The notes under the pieces: model-generated
Seen by the model: the letters and a program-made list of their open reading frames with translations, nothing else
Database searches by the model: none
Told to the model about the DNA's origin: nothing
In this document: positions 62,001-64,000 of the stretch, in pieces
Position numbering within the stretch: position 1 is the first letter of the stretch
Layout: each line of letters begins with the position of its first letter
Source of the DNA: Membranipora membranacea
Taxonomy: Eukaryota > Bryozoa > Gymnolaemata > Cheilostomatida > Membraniporidae
DNA length: 64,000 nt
Direction of reading: 5' to 3'
Assembly (NCBI GenBank): GCA_914767715.1
Contig: OU612075.1
Location: forward strand, 5,518,001-5,582,000
Position numbers and translations under genes: made by a program

Positions 62001-63208
62001 GTGATATAAGGTAGCTTGCCACTTCCAACAAAAACAAAAAGTTGCGGCGTAACAAGGCTCGATATAAGATGTTGAGAATTAGCCACGGCCTGTCCTGCCC
62101 ACCAGTTGGAGATCAGAGGGTTCATTTATAAGGTAGTGGCGAGAAAGAACGACAAGAATGCAGAACATACCAATCTATAATTAAAAAACAAGTATTGAAC
62201 TGTCTCCCTATAATCCATTGAACTCAATATCGGGAAGCTTCAGATTGGTTGAGTTGTTTTGATCATAGAGATTAATTAATTATTATCTTCACTCTTATAT
62301 TGGTTATCTCACACCTAGACCATGTTTGATTCATTTGCCTGCATTCTGAGGCGCTCCCGATCCGCTGGTCACGGCTACGGCGTAAACAGTGGAAGGGAGC
62401 GTCAGGAATGCGGGCAATTGGATTAAACTTGCTCTATCTCATGCCATACAATAGCCTTGACCGATTGGATAATTGGCATATTTTCTAAACTCCCATGTCA
62501 TAGTCAACATAGCCTTGAATGTTTGGATATTTGGCAGCTTTTTAGCTTACCACTGCCTACCATGATGATTACCGCAAAAACTTAAGATCAATATCTATGC
62601 TCAATCAAAATGATAATTTGGACACTCTTTTATCAGTGACCAGGATCTCACTGATGGATTTGTTTCTGCTTGGGTTCACAAATTTGGAAACTAAGTTCAA
62701 ATTTACATTGAGAGTTTTTAAACTTGGAAATGTACATTTCTGTAGCGGAGTTTCAAACATGCACATAGGTAAAACATTGGTTTCTTGCTCAAGGCGTGGT
62801 ATTGAATCATTGCCTGCAATATTATATATTGCATAAATGGCTAAAATGGAGTCGCCTTGAAATCAACCCATAGCTTCTAGTTGATTAGATGTCTGTTCCC
62901 TAACCCTACCATACCAGTCTTGCCAGTTGGAATAATCTCACAGCTTGGCATATCAAAGGCAAAGCAAAACAGTGAGGTTGTCATGGTTGTTATGCAAAAA
63001 AAGTAACGTTGTTTAAGTCAGTAGCCTACCGCGGTTGTCTACAAATGAGTTGTTGAGTGGAGCCTCTGTCCTATAGAACGAGAGTTTAGTCAGCTTCGTC
63101 GGATCATTACTGCTACTGTTTAGTGTGTCGATACTCTGGGCATGTGATAATCCGTCTCTGAAGTTACCACGCTCTTCTACTGTGTTATAAAATGATGATG
63201 GCCGAACT
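10787..63208 (-). CDS. shroom: Shroom-family actin/Rho-kinase scaffold, C-terminal 1,927 residues
   Basis: Twenty-two minus-strand exons from 63208 to the TAG at 10789-10787 join with matching phases at every junction (5,785 coding bases). The diagnostic part is the last three exons: a coiled-coil ASD2 domain (about residues 1754-1927 of the visible part) with LLLKLSRRLARAENEL and QHDDAKALKESIDKR, closely matching the [11 protein letters not shown] and HEDAKELKENLDRRE blocks known in vertebrate Shrooms. ASD2 is the known Rho-kinase binding module that drives apical myosin contraction. The remaining 1,750 residues are disordered Ser/Pro/Gln-rich sequence. I could not place an ASD1 (actin-binding) domain with confidence. 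The first visible exon begins in phase 2, so the gene continues past the right edge, where the PDZ domain is expected. Additional small exons inside the 13.6-kb intron (25298-38919) cannot be excluded. Confidence 0.93.
11039..11520 (-). other. Shroom last intron
   Basis: 482 bp between the two ASD2 coiled-coil exons, donor GTAGGT, acceptor TTTTAG. No other feature seen. Confidence 0.6.
11521..11691 (-). CDS. shroom: Shroom exon (ASD2 core, Rho-kinase binding segment)
   Basis: 171 bp, phase 0 to 0, 57 codons. Reads VVELVESKCSDREVKKYKSY, then IDDVEKITKLLLKLSRRLAR. This aligns with the [20 protein letters not shown] / [20 protein letters not shown] region of vertebrate ASD2, the most conserved part of the family. 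The loop APMDATDDDK follows. Confidence 0.94.
11692..12416 (-). other. Shroom intron with tRNA-like fragment
   Basis: 725 bp. It contains a tRNA-like/SINE remnant at 12266-12345; otherwise nothing recognisable. Confidence 0.5.
12266..12345 (-). repeat. tRNA-like SINE remnant
   Basis: On the minus strand: CCCCAGTTAGCCCGCTTG (box A) followed about 40 nt later by GAGTTCAAGACC (box B). Stems are poorly paired. Confidence 0.35.
12417..12518 (-). CDS. shroom: Shroom exon (start of ASD2)
   Basis: 102 bp, phase 0 to 0, 34 codons. Charged heptad-like helix DELVLVLKKKLDVLKQDQEF followed by REQEISDNEVNGAK, corresponding to the first helix of ASD2. Acceptor TTCTTCAG, donor GTCAGT. Confidence 0.9.
12716..12812 (+). 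repeat. 42-bp tandem repeat, about 2.3 copies
   Basis: Units start at 12716, 12758 and 12800 (CTTAGCCTTGGGTCTC, CTTAGCCTAGGGTCTC, then a partial copy), each ending in AAATTGAATCTC(G/C)TTG. Confidence 0.85.
14041..14099. mobile_element. 43-bp palindrome inside an exact 8-bp duplication
   Basis: GTTTCACT occurs at 14041-14048 and 14092-14099. Between them lies CATAGATTTAAAAACAG, a 9-base centre, then CTGTTTTTAAATCTATG. The 8-bp duplication and CA...TG ends resemble a hAT-type insertion reduced to its termini. Confidence 0.65.
14138..14298 (-). CDS. shroom: Shroom exon (linker before ASD2)
   Basis: 161 bp, phase 1 to 0. Encodes GLFDDVLVRELPRKQRQSLD and a Ser/Asp-rich stretch ending in TVQEKK immediately before ASD2. 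Acceptor ATTTTAG, donor GTACGT. Confidence 0.85.
14299..15410 (-). other. Shroom intron with one-armed fold-back relic
   Basis: 1.1 kb. The only notable item is 15001-15033, a single arm of the repeat seen complete at 5208-5283. Confidence 0.5.
15001..15033. repeat. One arm of the 5208-5283 fold-back family
   Basis: CACGGCCACGGGTTTTGG followed by T/G-rich sequence matches the left arm at 5208; the right arm is missing. Confidence 0.55.
15411..15597 (-). CDS. shroom: Shroom exon
   Basis: 187 bp, phase 0 to 1. Encodes IEQLQPDSPPARKKAPSIRH and a basic/acidic stretch ending KGTKDYL. The protein has low complexity and no domain. Acceptor CATTTCAG, donor GTATGT. Confidence 0.85.
15598..17184 (-). 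other. Shroom intron
   Basis: 1.6 kb. No coding exon, RNA or clear repeat was recognised; ORFs here are short and compositionally random. Confidence 0.5.
17185..17398 (-). CDS. shroom: Shroom exon
   Basis: 214 bp, phase 2 to 0. Ser/His/Lys-rich start (SGSRKSTPSPHSSSSDHHKG), then a helical-looking stretch KSFVKISDEIMAGLADQG. Donor GTTAGT is weaker than its neighbours; reading through it would reach a stop only after 45 more residues, so the exact 3' boundary is a little uncertain. Confidence 0.8.
17399..18087 (-). other. Shroom intron holding a hAT-like MITE
   Basis: Includes a TA microsatellite near the acceptor at 17399-17426 and the MITE at 17928-18066. Confidence 0.6.
17928..18066. mobile_element. 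hAT-like MITE, copy 1
   Basis: Ends TAGACCAAGTT / AACTTGATCTA, with inner arms CCATTTGCCTGCAT / ATGCAGGC, flanked by an exact 8-bp duplication GTATTTAG (17928-17935 and 18059-18066). Same family as copies at 45272-45405 and 62318-62444. Confidence 0.75.
18088..19226 (-). CDS. shroom: Shroom large Ser/Pro-rich exon
   Basis: 1,139 bp, phase 0 to 2, 379 codons without a stop. Proline-rich segments (PESPSSPPELPPK, KPSPPITRR) could bind SH3/EVH1-type domains, which is inference only. Tandem serine-rich tail: GSLGSLSGSRDGLAGSRDGL is an internal duplication of SGSRDGL. No folded domain is evident. Acceptor GATGCAG, donor GTAAAA. Confidence 0.88.
19227..20172 (-). other. Shroom intron
   Basis: 946 bp; contains only a C homopolymer near 20136-20150. 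No other feature seen. Confidence 0.5.
20136..20150 (+). repeat. Poly-C tract
   Basis: Fifteen consecutive C residues, G-run on the transcribed strand, about 20 bp from the donor of the adjacent Shroom exon. Confidence 0.85.
20173..20614 (-). CDS. shroom: Shroom Gln-rich exon
   Basis: 442 bp, phase 2 to 0, 147 codons. Begins STSEDVLSKPYQNVFHGSMK and becomes Gln/Ser/His-rich (QQTSQQQ, QQQGYHQ, PYQQQK). Phase 2 at its 5' end allows joining either to the upstream exon at 25297-25157 or to the alternative first exon at 22234-22083. Confidence 0.87.
20695..20801. mobile_element. 107-bp hairpin with TTAA-containing ends
   Basis: Ends TTAAGCGCTCAA / TTGAGCGTTTAA, inner arms GATAGCTGGTAGT / ACTACCAGCTATC. 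TTAA at both edges would fit a piggyBac-type target, but the superfamily is inferred. Confidence 0.5.
22083..22234 (-). CDS. shroom: Alternative first coding exon of a short Shroom isoform
   Basis: On the minus strand an ATG at 22234-22232 in good context (G at -3, G at +4), preceded by an in-frame TAG, opens 50 codons plus two bases and meets a GTAACA donor. The peptide is basic: MAFFANKKKARPKSGTQSLF, then MTSIKRTLQMFNFNNNN. Its phase (2) is what the next exon downstream (20614-20173) requires, giving a 939-residue protein with ASD2 and no N-terminal region. Shroom genes in other animals are known to make PDZ-less isoforms from internal promoters. No TATA box is obvious upstream. Transcript evidence would settle it. 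Confidence 0.6.
23073..23117. mobile_element. 29-bp palindrome inside an exact 8-bp duplication
   Basis: GGTGAAAC at 23073-23080 and 23110-23117 flank CAGAGACTATAG, a centre, then CTATAGTCTCT. The palindrome is perfect. Related ends occur at 26980-27010. Confidence 0.65.
25157..25297 (-). CDS. shroom: Shroom exon
   Basis: 141 bp, phase 2 to 2. Encodes SSAGANVLKPVKPNIHHTSP and a Pro/His-rich tail ending TELT. Acceptor after a T tract (TTTTTACAG), donor GTAAGT. Confidence 0.85.
25842..25904. repeat. 63-bp hairpin
   Basis: Arms AAAACCATAATACTCAAAGG / CCTTTGAGTGTGAGTTTT around a short spacer. Confidence 0.6.
26150..26187. mobile_element. 24-bp imperfect palindrome inside a 7-bp duplication
   Basis: GTGAGAC at 26150-26156 and 26181-26187 flank CAAAGAGTTACTCCCAACTCCTTG, whose ends match the CAAGGAGTTAG family seen at 52007 and 63537. 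Confidence 0.6.
26972..27018. mobile_element. 31-bp palindrome inside a near-exact 8-bp duplication
   Basis: GGTTTGAC (26972-26979) and GGTTGGAC (27011-27018), one mismatch, flank an element starting CAGAGACTAT and ending ATAGTCTCT, the same ends as at 23081-23109. Confidence 0.6.
28128..28196. repeat. 69-bp hairpin
   Basis: Arms GTCTTGTTGTGCGGGGA / TCCCCACAACAAGAC, with outer arms GGCCTAGCC / GGCTAGAAAAGGCC. Confidence 0.6.
33520..33857 (+). repeat. 169-bp tandem duplication
   Basis: Two nearly identical units (33520-33688, 33689-33857) beginning AAGGTGTGGATCATAAA and ending ATCCCTTAG. On the minus strand each copy contains a readable stretch (YKGDINHFIDEGMHGESGAI, then NVYGGDYKIVGPIYD), but the frame breaks between units, so a decayed coding fragment is possible. 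Confidence 0.85.
35631..35688 (+). repeat. tRNA-derived SINE head
   Basis: CCCGTGGCTCAGTAGACAG (box A) and GGGTTCAATCCC (perfect box B) at tRNA-like spacing, but stems do not close, so not a functional tRNA. Confidence 0.45.
38238..38278. mobile_element. 25-bp palindrome inside an exact 8-bp duplication
   Basis: GGTTTAGG at 38238-38245 and 38271-38278 flank CAGGGAGTTCGG...AAACTCCCT. A related palindrome without duplication is at 60786-60816. Confidence 0.7.
38920..38996 (-). CDS. shroom: Shroom small exon
   Basis: 77 bp, phase 0 to 2: VAEVSPFGMQNVKTRKDRQP then RNDPS. Acceptor TTACCATAG, donor GTGAGT. Both flanking introns are large, but phases fit both neighbours. Confidence 0.78.
39622..39637 (+). 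repeat. Poly-C tract
   Basis: An uninterrupted run of C residues inside a Shroom intron. Confidence 0.85.
40471..40795 (+). repeat. Diverged tandem duplication, about 163 bp per unit
   Basis: Two units share CTGTCAAACTTCAAACCACT / CAGTCAAACTTCAAACCACT, AATAGGTTT and TAATTTACTGTCAT...AAAGATGTTGATGAC in the same order. Confidence 0.7.
41901..42079 (-). CDS. shroom: Shroom exon
   Basis: 179 bp, phase 1 to 0. Encodes PAVDSHNGSYMHSWEASNVV and a Ser/Asn/Pro stretch ending SPRVRKPL. Acceptor TTTTTAG, donor GTGAGT. Confidence 0.85.
42080..43189 (-). other. Shroom intron
   Basis: 1.1 kb; near its 5' side a diverged repeat of AGAAGATGTC...AGAGCTGA occurs twice (about 42125-42260). Nothing coding recognised. 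Confidence 0.5.
43190..43377 (-). CDS. shroom: Shroom exon
   Basis: 188 bp, phase 2 to 1. Encodes TFNTRNIPNPRDDQQQHHQR and a Ser/Thr-rich stretch ending ENARPTFIG. Donor GTAAGT. Confidence 0.86.
43378..45559 (-). other. Shroom intron with MITE
   Basis: 2.2 kb; includes a TA microsatellite at about 43443-43460 and MITE copy 2 (45272-45405). A weak candidate alternative start at 44220-44178 is discussed among the rejected items. Confidence 0.5.
45272..45405. mobile_element. hAT-like MITE, copy 2
   Basis: Ends TAGATCAAGTTTAGTCC / GGACCAAACTTGGTCTA, inner arms CATTTGCCTGCA / CAGGCAAATG, with a degenerate 8-bp flank duplication (TTTCCATG / TGTTCATG, 6 of 8 identical). Confidence 0.7.
45560..45583 (-). 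CDS. shroom: Shroom 24-bp microexon
   Basis: 24 bp, phase 2 to 2, eight codons of protein (GYHRLRA plus two split codons). Acceptor CAGTTTTAG, donor GTAAGTG. Being phase-symmetric, it can be skipped without changing frame. It is inferred from good splice sites and phase only. Confidence 0.6.
45916..46152 (-). CDS. shroom: Shroom exon
   Basis: 237 bp, phase 2 to 2. Encodes GPPGSKAQIRDSLINFCKRK and a Ser-rich stretch ending YQLPMHRIQSE. Two in-frame acceptors 3 bp apart (TGTAG at 46154-46153 and TAG at 46151-46150) make the 5' boundary ambiguous by one codon. Confidence 0.85.
46153..46655 (-). other. Shroom intron
   Basis: 503 bp, no recognisable feature. Confidence 0.5.
46656..46833 (-). CDS. 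shroom: Shroom exon
   Basis: 178 bp, phase 1 to 2. Encodes NQYSSELNVTSPQSSFSIVN and a basic stretch ending RTASYRE. Acceptor TTGTTGTAG, donor GTAAGT. Confidence 0.85.
46834..47830 (-). other. Shroom intron
   Basis: 997 bp, no recognisable feature. Confidence 0.5.
47831..47964 (-). CDS. shroom: Shroom exon
   Basis: 134 bp, phase 2 to 1. Encodes QTSIEGSKFKSPTREEQLNR followed by YNLSKNVNPVQPQQQTR. Acceptor CTTATAG, donor GTAAGA. Confidence 0.85.
47965..50115 (-). other. Shroom intron
   Basis: 2.2 kb, no exon, RNA gene or clear transposon recognised. Confidence 0.5.
50116..50264 (-). CDS. shroom: Shroom exon
   Basis: 149 bp, phase 0 to 2. Encodes MDTRSGYNSDSSPQRAMDRH and GMDYDDSPAEQDYSNQV. 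The initial ATG is an internal codon, as the preceding exon joins in frame. Acceptor TTGCTGTAG, donor GTAATC. Confidence 0.84.
50265..52088 (-). other. Shroom intron with micro-palindrome
   Basis: 1.8 kb; contains the palindrome/8-bp duplication at 51999-52032 close to the 5' splice site of the intron. Nothing else recognised. Confidence 0.5.
51999..52032. mobile_element. 18-bp palindrome inside an exact 8-bp duplication
   Basis: ACTCACAC at 51999-52006 and 52025-52032 flank CAAGGAGTCTAACTCCTT, the shortest member of the CAAGGAGTTAG-type family. Confidence 0.6.
52089..52210 (-). CDS. shroom: Shroom exon with tyrosine motifs
   Basis: 122 bp, phase 1 to 0. Encodes ASVNYMNYTGISSPSDDYMD then MNHPGSNG. 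YMDM fits the Y-x-x-M consensus bound by p85-type SH2 domains when phosphorylated. That use is inference. Acceptor TTTGTAG, donor GTGAGT. Confidence 0.86.
52211..53699 (-). other. Shroom intron with tandem duplication
   Basis: 1.5 kb; includes a roughly 205-bp diverged tandem duplication (53078-53490) and a poly-G tract near 53609-53621. Confidence 0.5.
53078..53490 (+). repeat. Diverged tandem duplication, about 205 bp per unit
   Basis: Both units carry GGATCAACAG, TTTGTAATGGT, ACAACCACAG, TTATCATTATTGGCATAAA, TTTCATTC and GATCTCCAAAA in the same order. Confidence 0.75.
53700..53832 (-). CDS. shroom: Shroom exon with acidic/tyrosine motifs
   Basis: 133 bp, phase 0 to 1. Encodes TGPFGSRQDHPSLTDSERES, NHYEDLESL and ENIYEPI. 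The two tyrosines lie in acidic SH2-type contexts. Acceptor AATTATAG, donor GTGAGT. Confidence 0.86.
53833..56009 (-). other. Shroom intron
   Basis: 2.2 kb. A 61-89-codon pair of overlapping ORFs near 55000-55350 has no family signal. No repeat recognised. Confidence 0.5.
56010..57188 (-). CDS. shroom: Shroom largest exon (393 residues)
   Basis: 1,179 bp, phase 0 to 0, 393 codons open. Begins VPPPPANYHPSIPLRNESPR. It contains a basic segment VVRRAESMKRIMQKNR, the motif GRSVKSIVGMFDHQPA, and a perfect tandem duplication VFPTTPG-VFPTTPG. Otherwise Ser/Pro/Gly/Asn-rich and probably disordered. I could not assign ASD1 here with confidence. Acceptor GTTTCAG, donor GTGAGT. Confidence 0.9.
58712..58780. 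repeat. 69-bp hairpin
   Basis: Arms TAAAGGCTGGCCCACATTGT / ACGGTGTGGACCAGCCTTA with inner TCCCAGA / TCTGGGA. MITE-like, no duplication seen. Confidence 0.6.
59437..59508. repeat. 72-bp hairpin
   Basis: Sixteen-base arms ATTATGTCATAGACAT / ATGTCTATGACATAAT with an AT-rich loop. Confidence 0.65.
60786..60816. repeat. CAGGGAGTTTGG palindrome
   Basis: CAGGGAGTTTGG ... CCAAACTCCCT separated by a few bases; same ends as the insertion at 38246-38270. No clear flanking duplication. Confidence 0.55.
61007..61080 (-). tRNA. tRNA-Ile(AAU)
   Basis: 74 nt on the minus strand starting GGCCGATTAGCTCAGTTGGT. The acceptor stem GGCCGAT pairs with ATTGGCC (one G-U), the anticodon stem TCGTG pairs with CGCGA around CTAATAA (anticodon AAT), and the T loop GGTTCGAGCC is canonical. 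Discriminator A. A TTTTTT terminator follows about 7 nt downstream. Boxes A and B are intact, so it should be transcribed by Pol III. It sits in a Shroom intron, same strand. Confidence 0.95.
61481..61677 (-). CDS. shroom: Shroom exon
   Basis: 197 bp, phase 1 to 0. Encodes AQPQRSMSHRELRPLSSGSD, a glycine run (GNGYGGGGGF) and NRYRKPPE. Acceptor CTTTACAG, donor GTAAGA. Confidence 0.86.
61678..63029 (-). other. Shroom intron with MITE copy 3
   Basis: 1.35 kb. Contains the MITE at 62318-62444 and a region (61785-61885) in which GAGCGAT(T/C) / (A/G)ATCGCTC motifs recur in both orientations. Confidence 0.5.
62318..62444. mobile_element. hAT-like MITE, copy 3
   Basis: Ends TAGACCATGTTTGATTC / GATTAAACTTGCTCTA, inner CATTTGCCTGCATTC / GAATGCGGGCAATTG, with a degenerate flank duplication (TCTCACACC / TCTCATGCC, 7 of 9 identical). 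Confidence 0.7.
63030..63208 (-). CDS. shroom: Shroom first visible exon
   Basis: 179 bp, phase 2 to 1. Encodes VRPSSFYNTVEERGNFRDGL and a Ser/Asn stretch ending NSFVDNR. It begins in phase 2, so at least one further coding exon lies upstream. I found no acceptable one up to 64000. Acceptor TTTATCAG, donor GTAGGC. Confidence 0.8.
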
Positions 63209-63536
63209 CTGATAAAAGAAAGCAATGTTATGGTCAGTTTAGGCAAGTAGTTCAGTTGATGCTCAGTAACTAAGGTTGAAAGTACCTCCAGTTTGCGTCA
63301 ATGAGTAGGTTAAAGGTAAGGATGGTGGGTGTAGATCCTGGAGTGGGGTAATTATTTTCATTAATTGAATGGATCTTTGATCATGGTGGAGGTAGTCAGG
63401 ACTCCGGGAGCGCAGGCAGTTACTACCGGCATTAAACCTATTATCACAATTGGCAATCAAACCAACAGATAGGGAATGTAAACATCAAAAATAAAAAAGA
63501 TTTTATTTATGTTTACGTTATGTACATTGGTTAAAC

Positions 63537-63566
63537 CAAGGAATTAGAGTTTCCTCTAACTCCTTG
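63537..63566. repeat. 30-bp CAAGGAATTAG palindrome
   Basis: CAAGGAATTAGAG ... CTCTAACTCCTTG; ends match the insertions at 26157-26180 and 52007-52024. No flanking duplication. Confidence 0.55.
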
Positions 63567-63612
63567 GTGTCACAATATCCAATTTATTTCAGAGTAAATT
63601 TAGCATAGTTGT

Positions 63613-63909
63613 GGAGAAGATGAAGAAGAGAGGCACATTCGTAGTGTGGTATTGTGGCTTCCGGTGTTGAGACTCCAATAAGTTAGAAGTATGTAGGCTA
63701 CTGGAGTTGCAACATATGGTGAGGCAGAGCGACCACTGTGCATCATATTCCAAAACTTTCACTTGAGCATAATAATACTCGAGTGAAAGTTTTGGGGTTA
63801 TGGTGCACAGTGGTTGCTCTGCCTCACTATATGTTGCAACTCCAGTTCCTTCTGTTCATGGTAGAGGCCACGGTAAAGCTAGAATGTGCCTCTTCTCTCA
63901 TCTGCCTCC
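63613..63909. mobile_element. About 300-bp long hairpin (MITE-like)
   Basis: The inner arms (63701-63764 and 63778-63845) are about 90% complementary, starting CTGGAGTTGCAACATATGGT. The complementarity continues more weakly outward to AAGAGAGGCACATTC / GAATGTGCCTCTTCTC. Central loop about 10 nt. Confidence 0.7.
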
Positions 63910-64000
63910 GCAGTGTCTCATTACTGACAGTTCACATAAAAACAATACATCATGAATGGATTTATTGCTTTGCATCCTGCTCTTGGATTGGGGCAGAGAT

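Larger units (their letters stand above)
63209..64000 (-). other. Shroom intron reaching the right edge
   Basis: Contains a CAAGGAATTAG palindrome (63537-63566) and a 300-bp hairpin (63613-63909). A 65-codon ORF at 63460-63263 lacks usable splice sites at both ends. Confidence 0.5.

Noticed and set aside
63263-63460. 65-codon minus-strand ORF as a candidate upstream Shroom exon.
   Set aside because: Contains a Ser/Arg-rich stretch (RSRSPDYLHH) but no usable donor or acceptor in the required phase.

Overview
This is animal nuclear DNA from a gene with many exons. It is AT-rich, has GT-AG introns, vertebrate-style AATAAA signals, a nuclear tRNA-Ile gene, tRNA-derived SINEs and many small inverted-repeat elements. 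The gene content fits an invertebrate bilaterian; I cannot name the species. Almost every recognisable coding element lies on the minus strand, so genes read from high to low coordinates.

Region 1 (about 1-9.6 kb) holds a head-to-tail cluster of tiny paralogous genes that I do not recognise. Two are complete: 9554-7777 and 2918-1665. Each has three exons of identical length (122, 54 and 124 bp), both introns in phase 2, and a 99-residue product made of two diverged copies of a three-cysteine unit (EEHY-like motif, then C, then C-x-C). A third member keeps a matching 122-bp first exon at 1103-982, but its later exons are not visible. An unrelated possible exon lies at 138-30. Mobile DNA separates the copies: a 696-bp terminal-inverted-repeat element, SINEs and hairpins.

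Region 2 (about 10.8-63.2 kb) is one very large gene, a Shroom-family actin/Rho-kinase scaffold. I assembled 22 exons whose splice phases agree at every junction and which end at a stop at 10787. They give 1,927 residues of the C-terminal part of the protein. The last three exons encode the ASD2 coiled coil that binds Rho-kinase. Everything upstream is Ser/Pro/Gln-rich linker with short tyrosine motifs. The N-terminus, where a PDZ domain is expected, lies beyond the right edge. An alternative first coding exon at 22234-22083 matches the phase of the exon at 20614 and would make a 939-residue short isoform with ASD2 but no upstream region.

The introns hold a good tRNA-Ile(AAU) gene (61080-61007), three copies of a roughly 120-bp hAT-like MITE, local tandem duplications, and a striking set of 18-43-bp palindromes, several of them flanked by exact or near-exact 7-8-bp direct repeats. 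The two most novel-looking items are the two-repeat cysteine mini-gene cluster and these ultra-short palindromic insertions.
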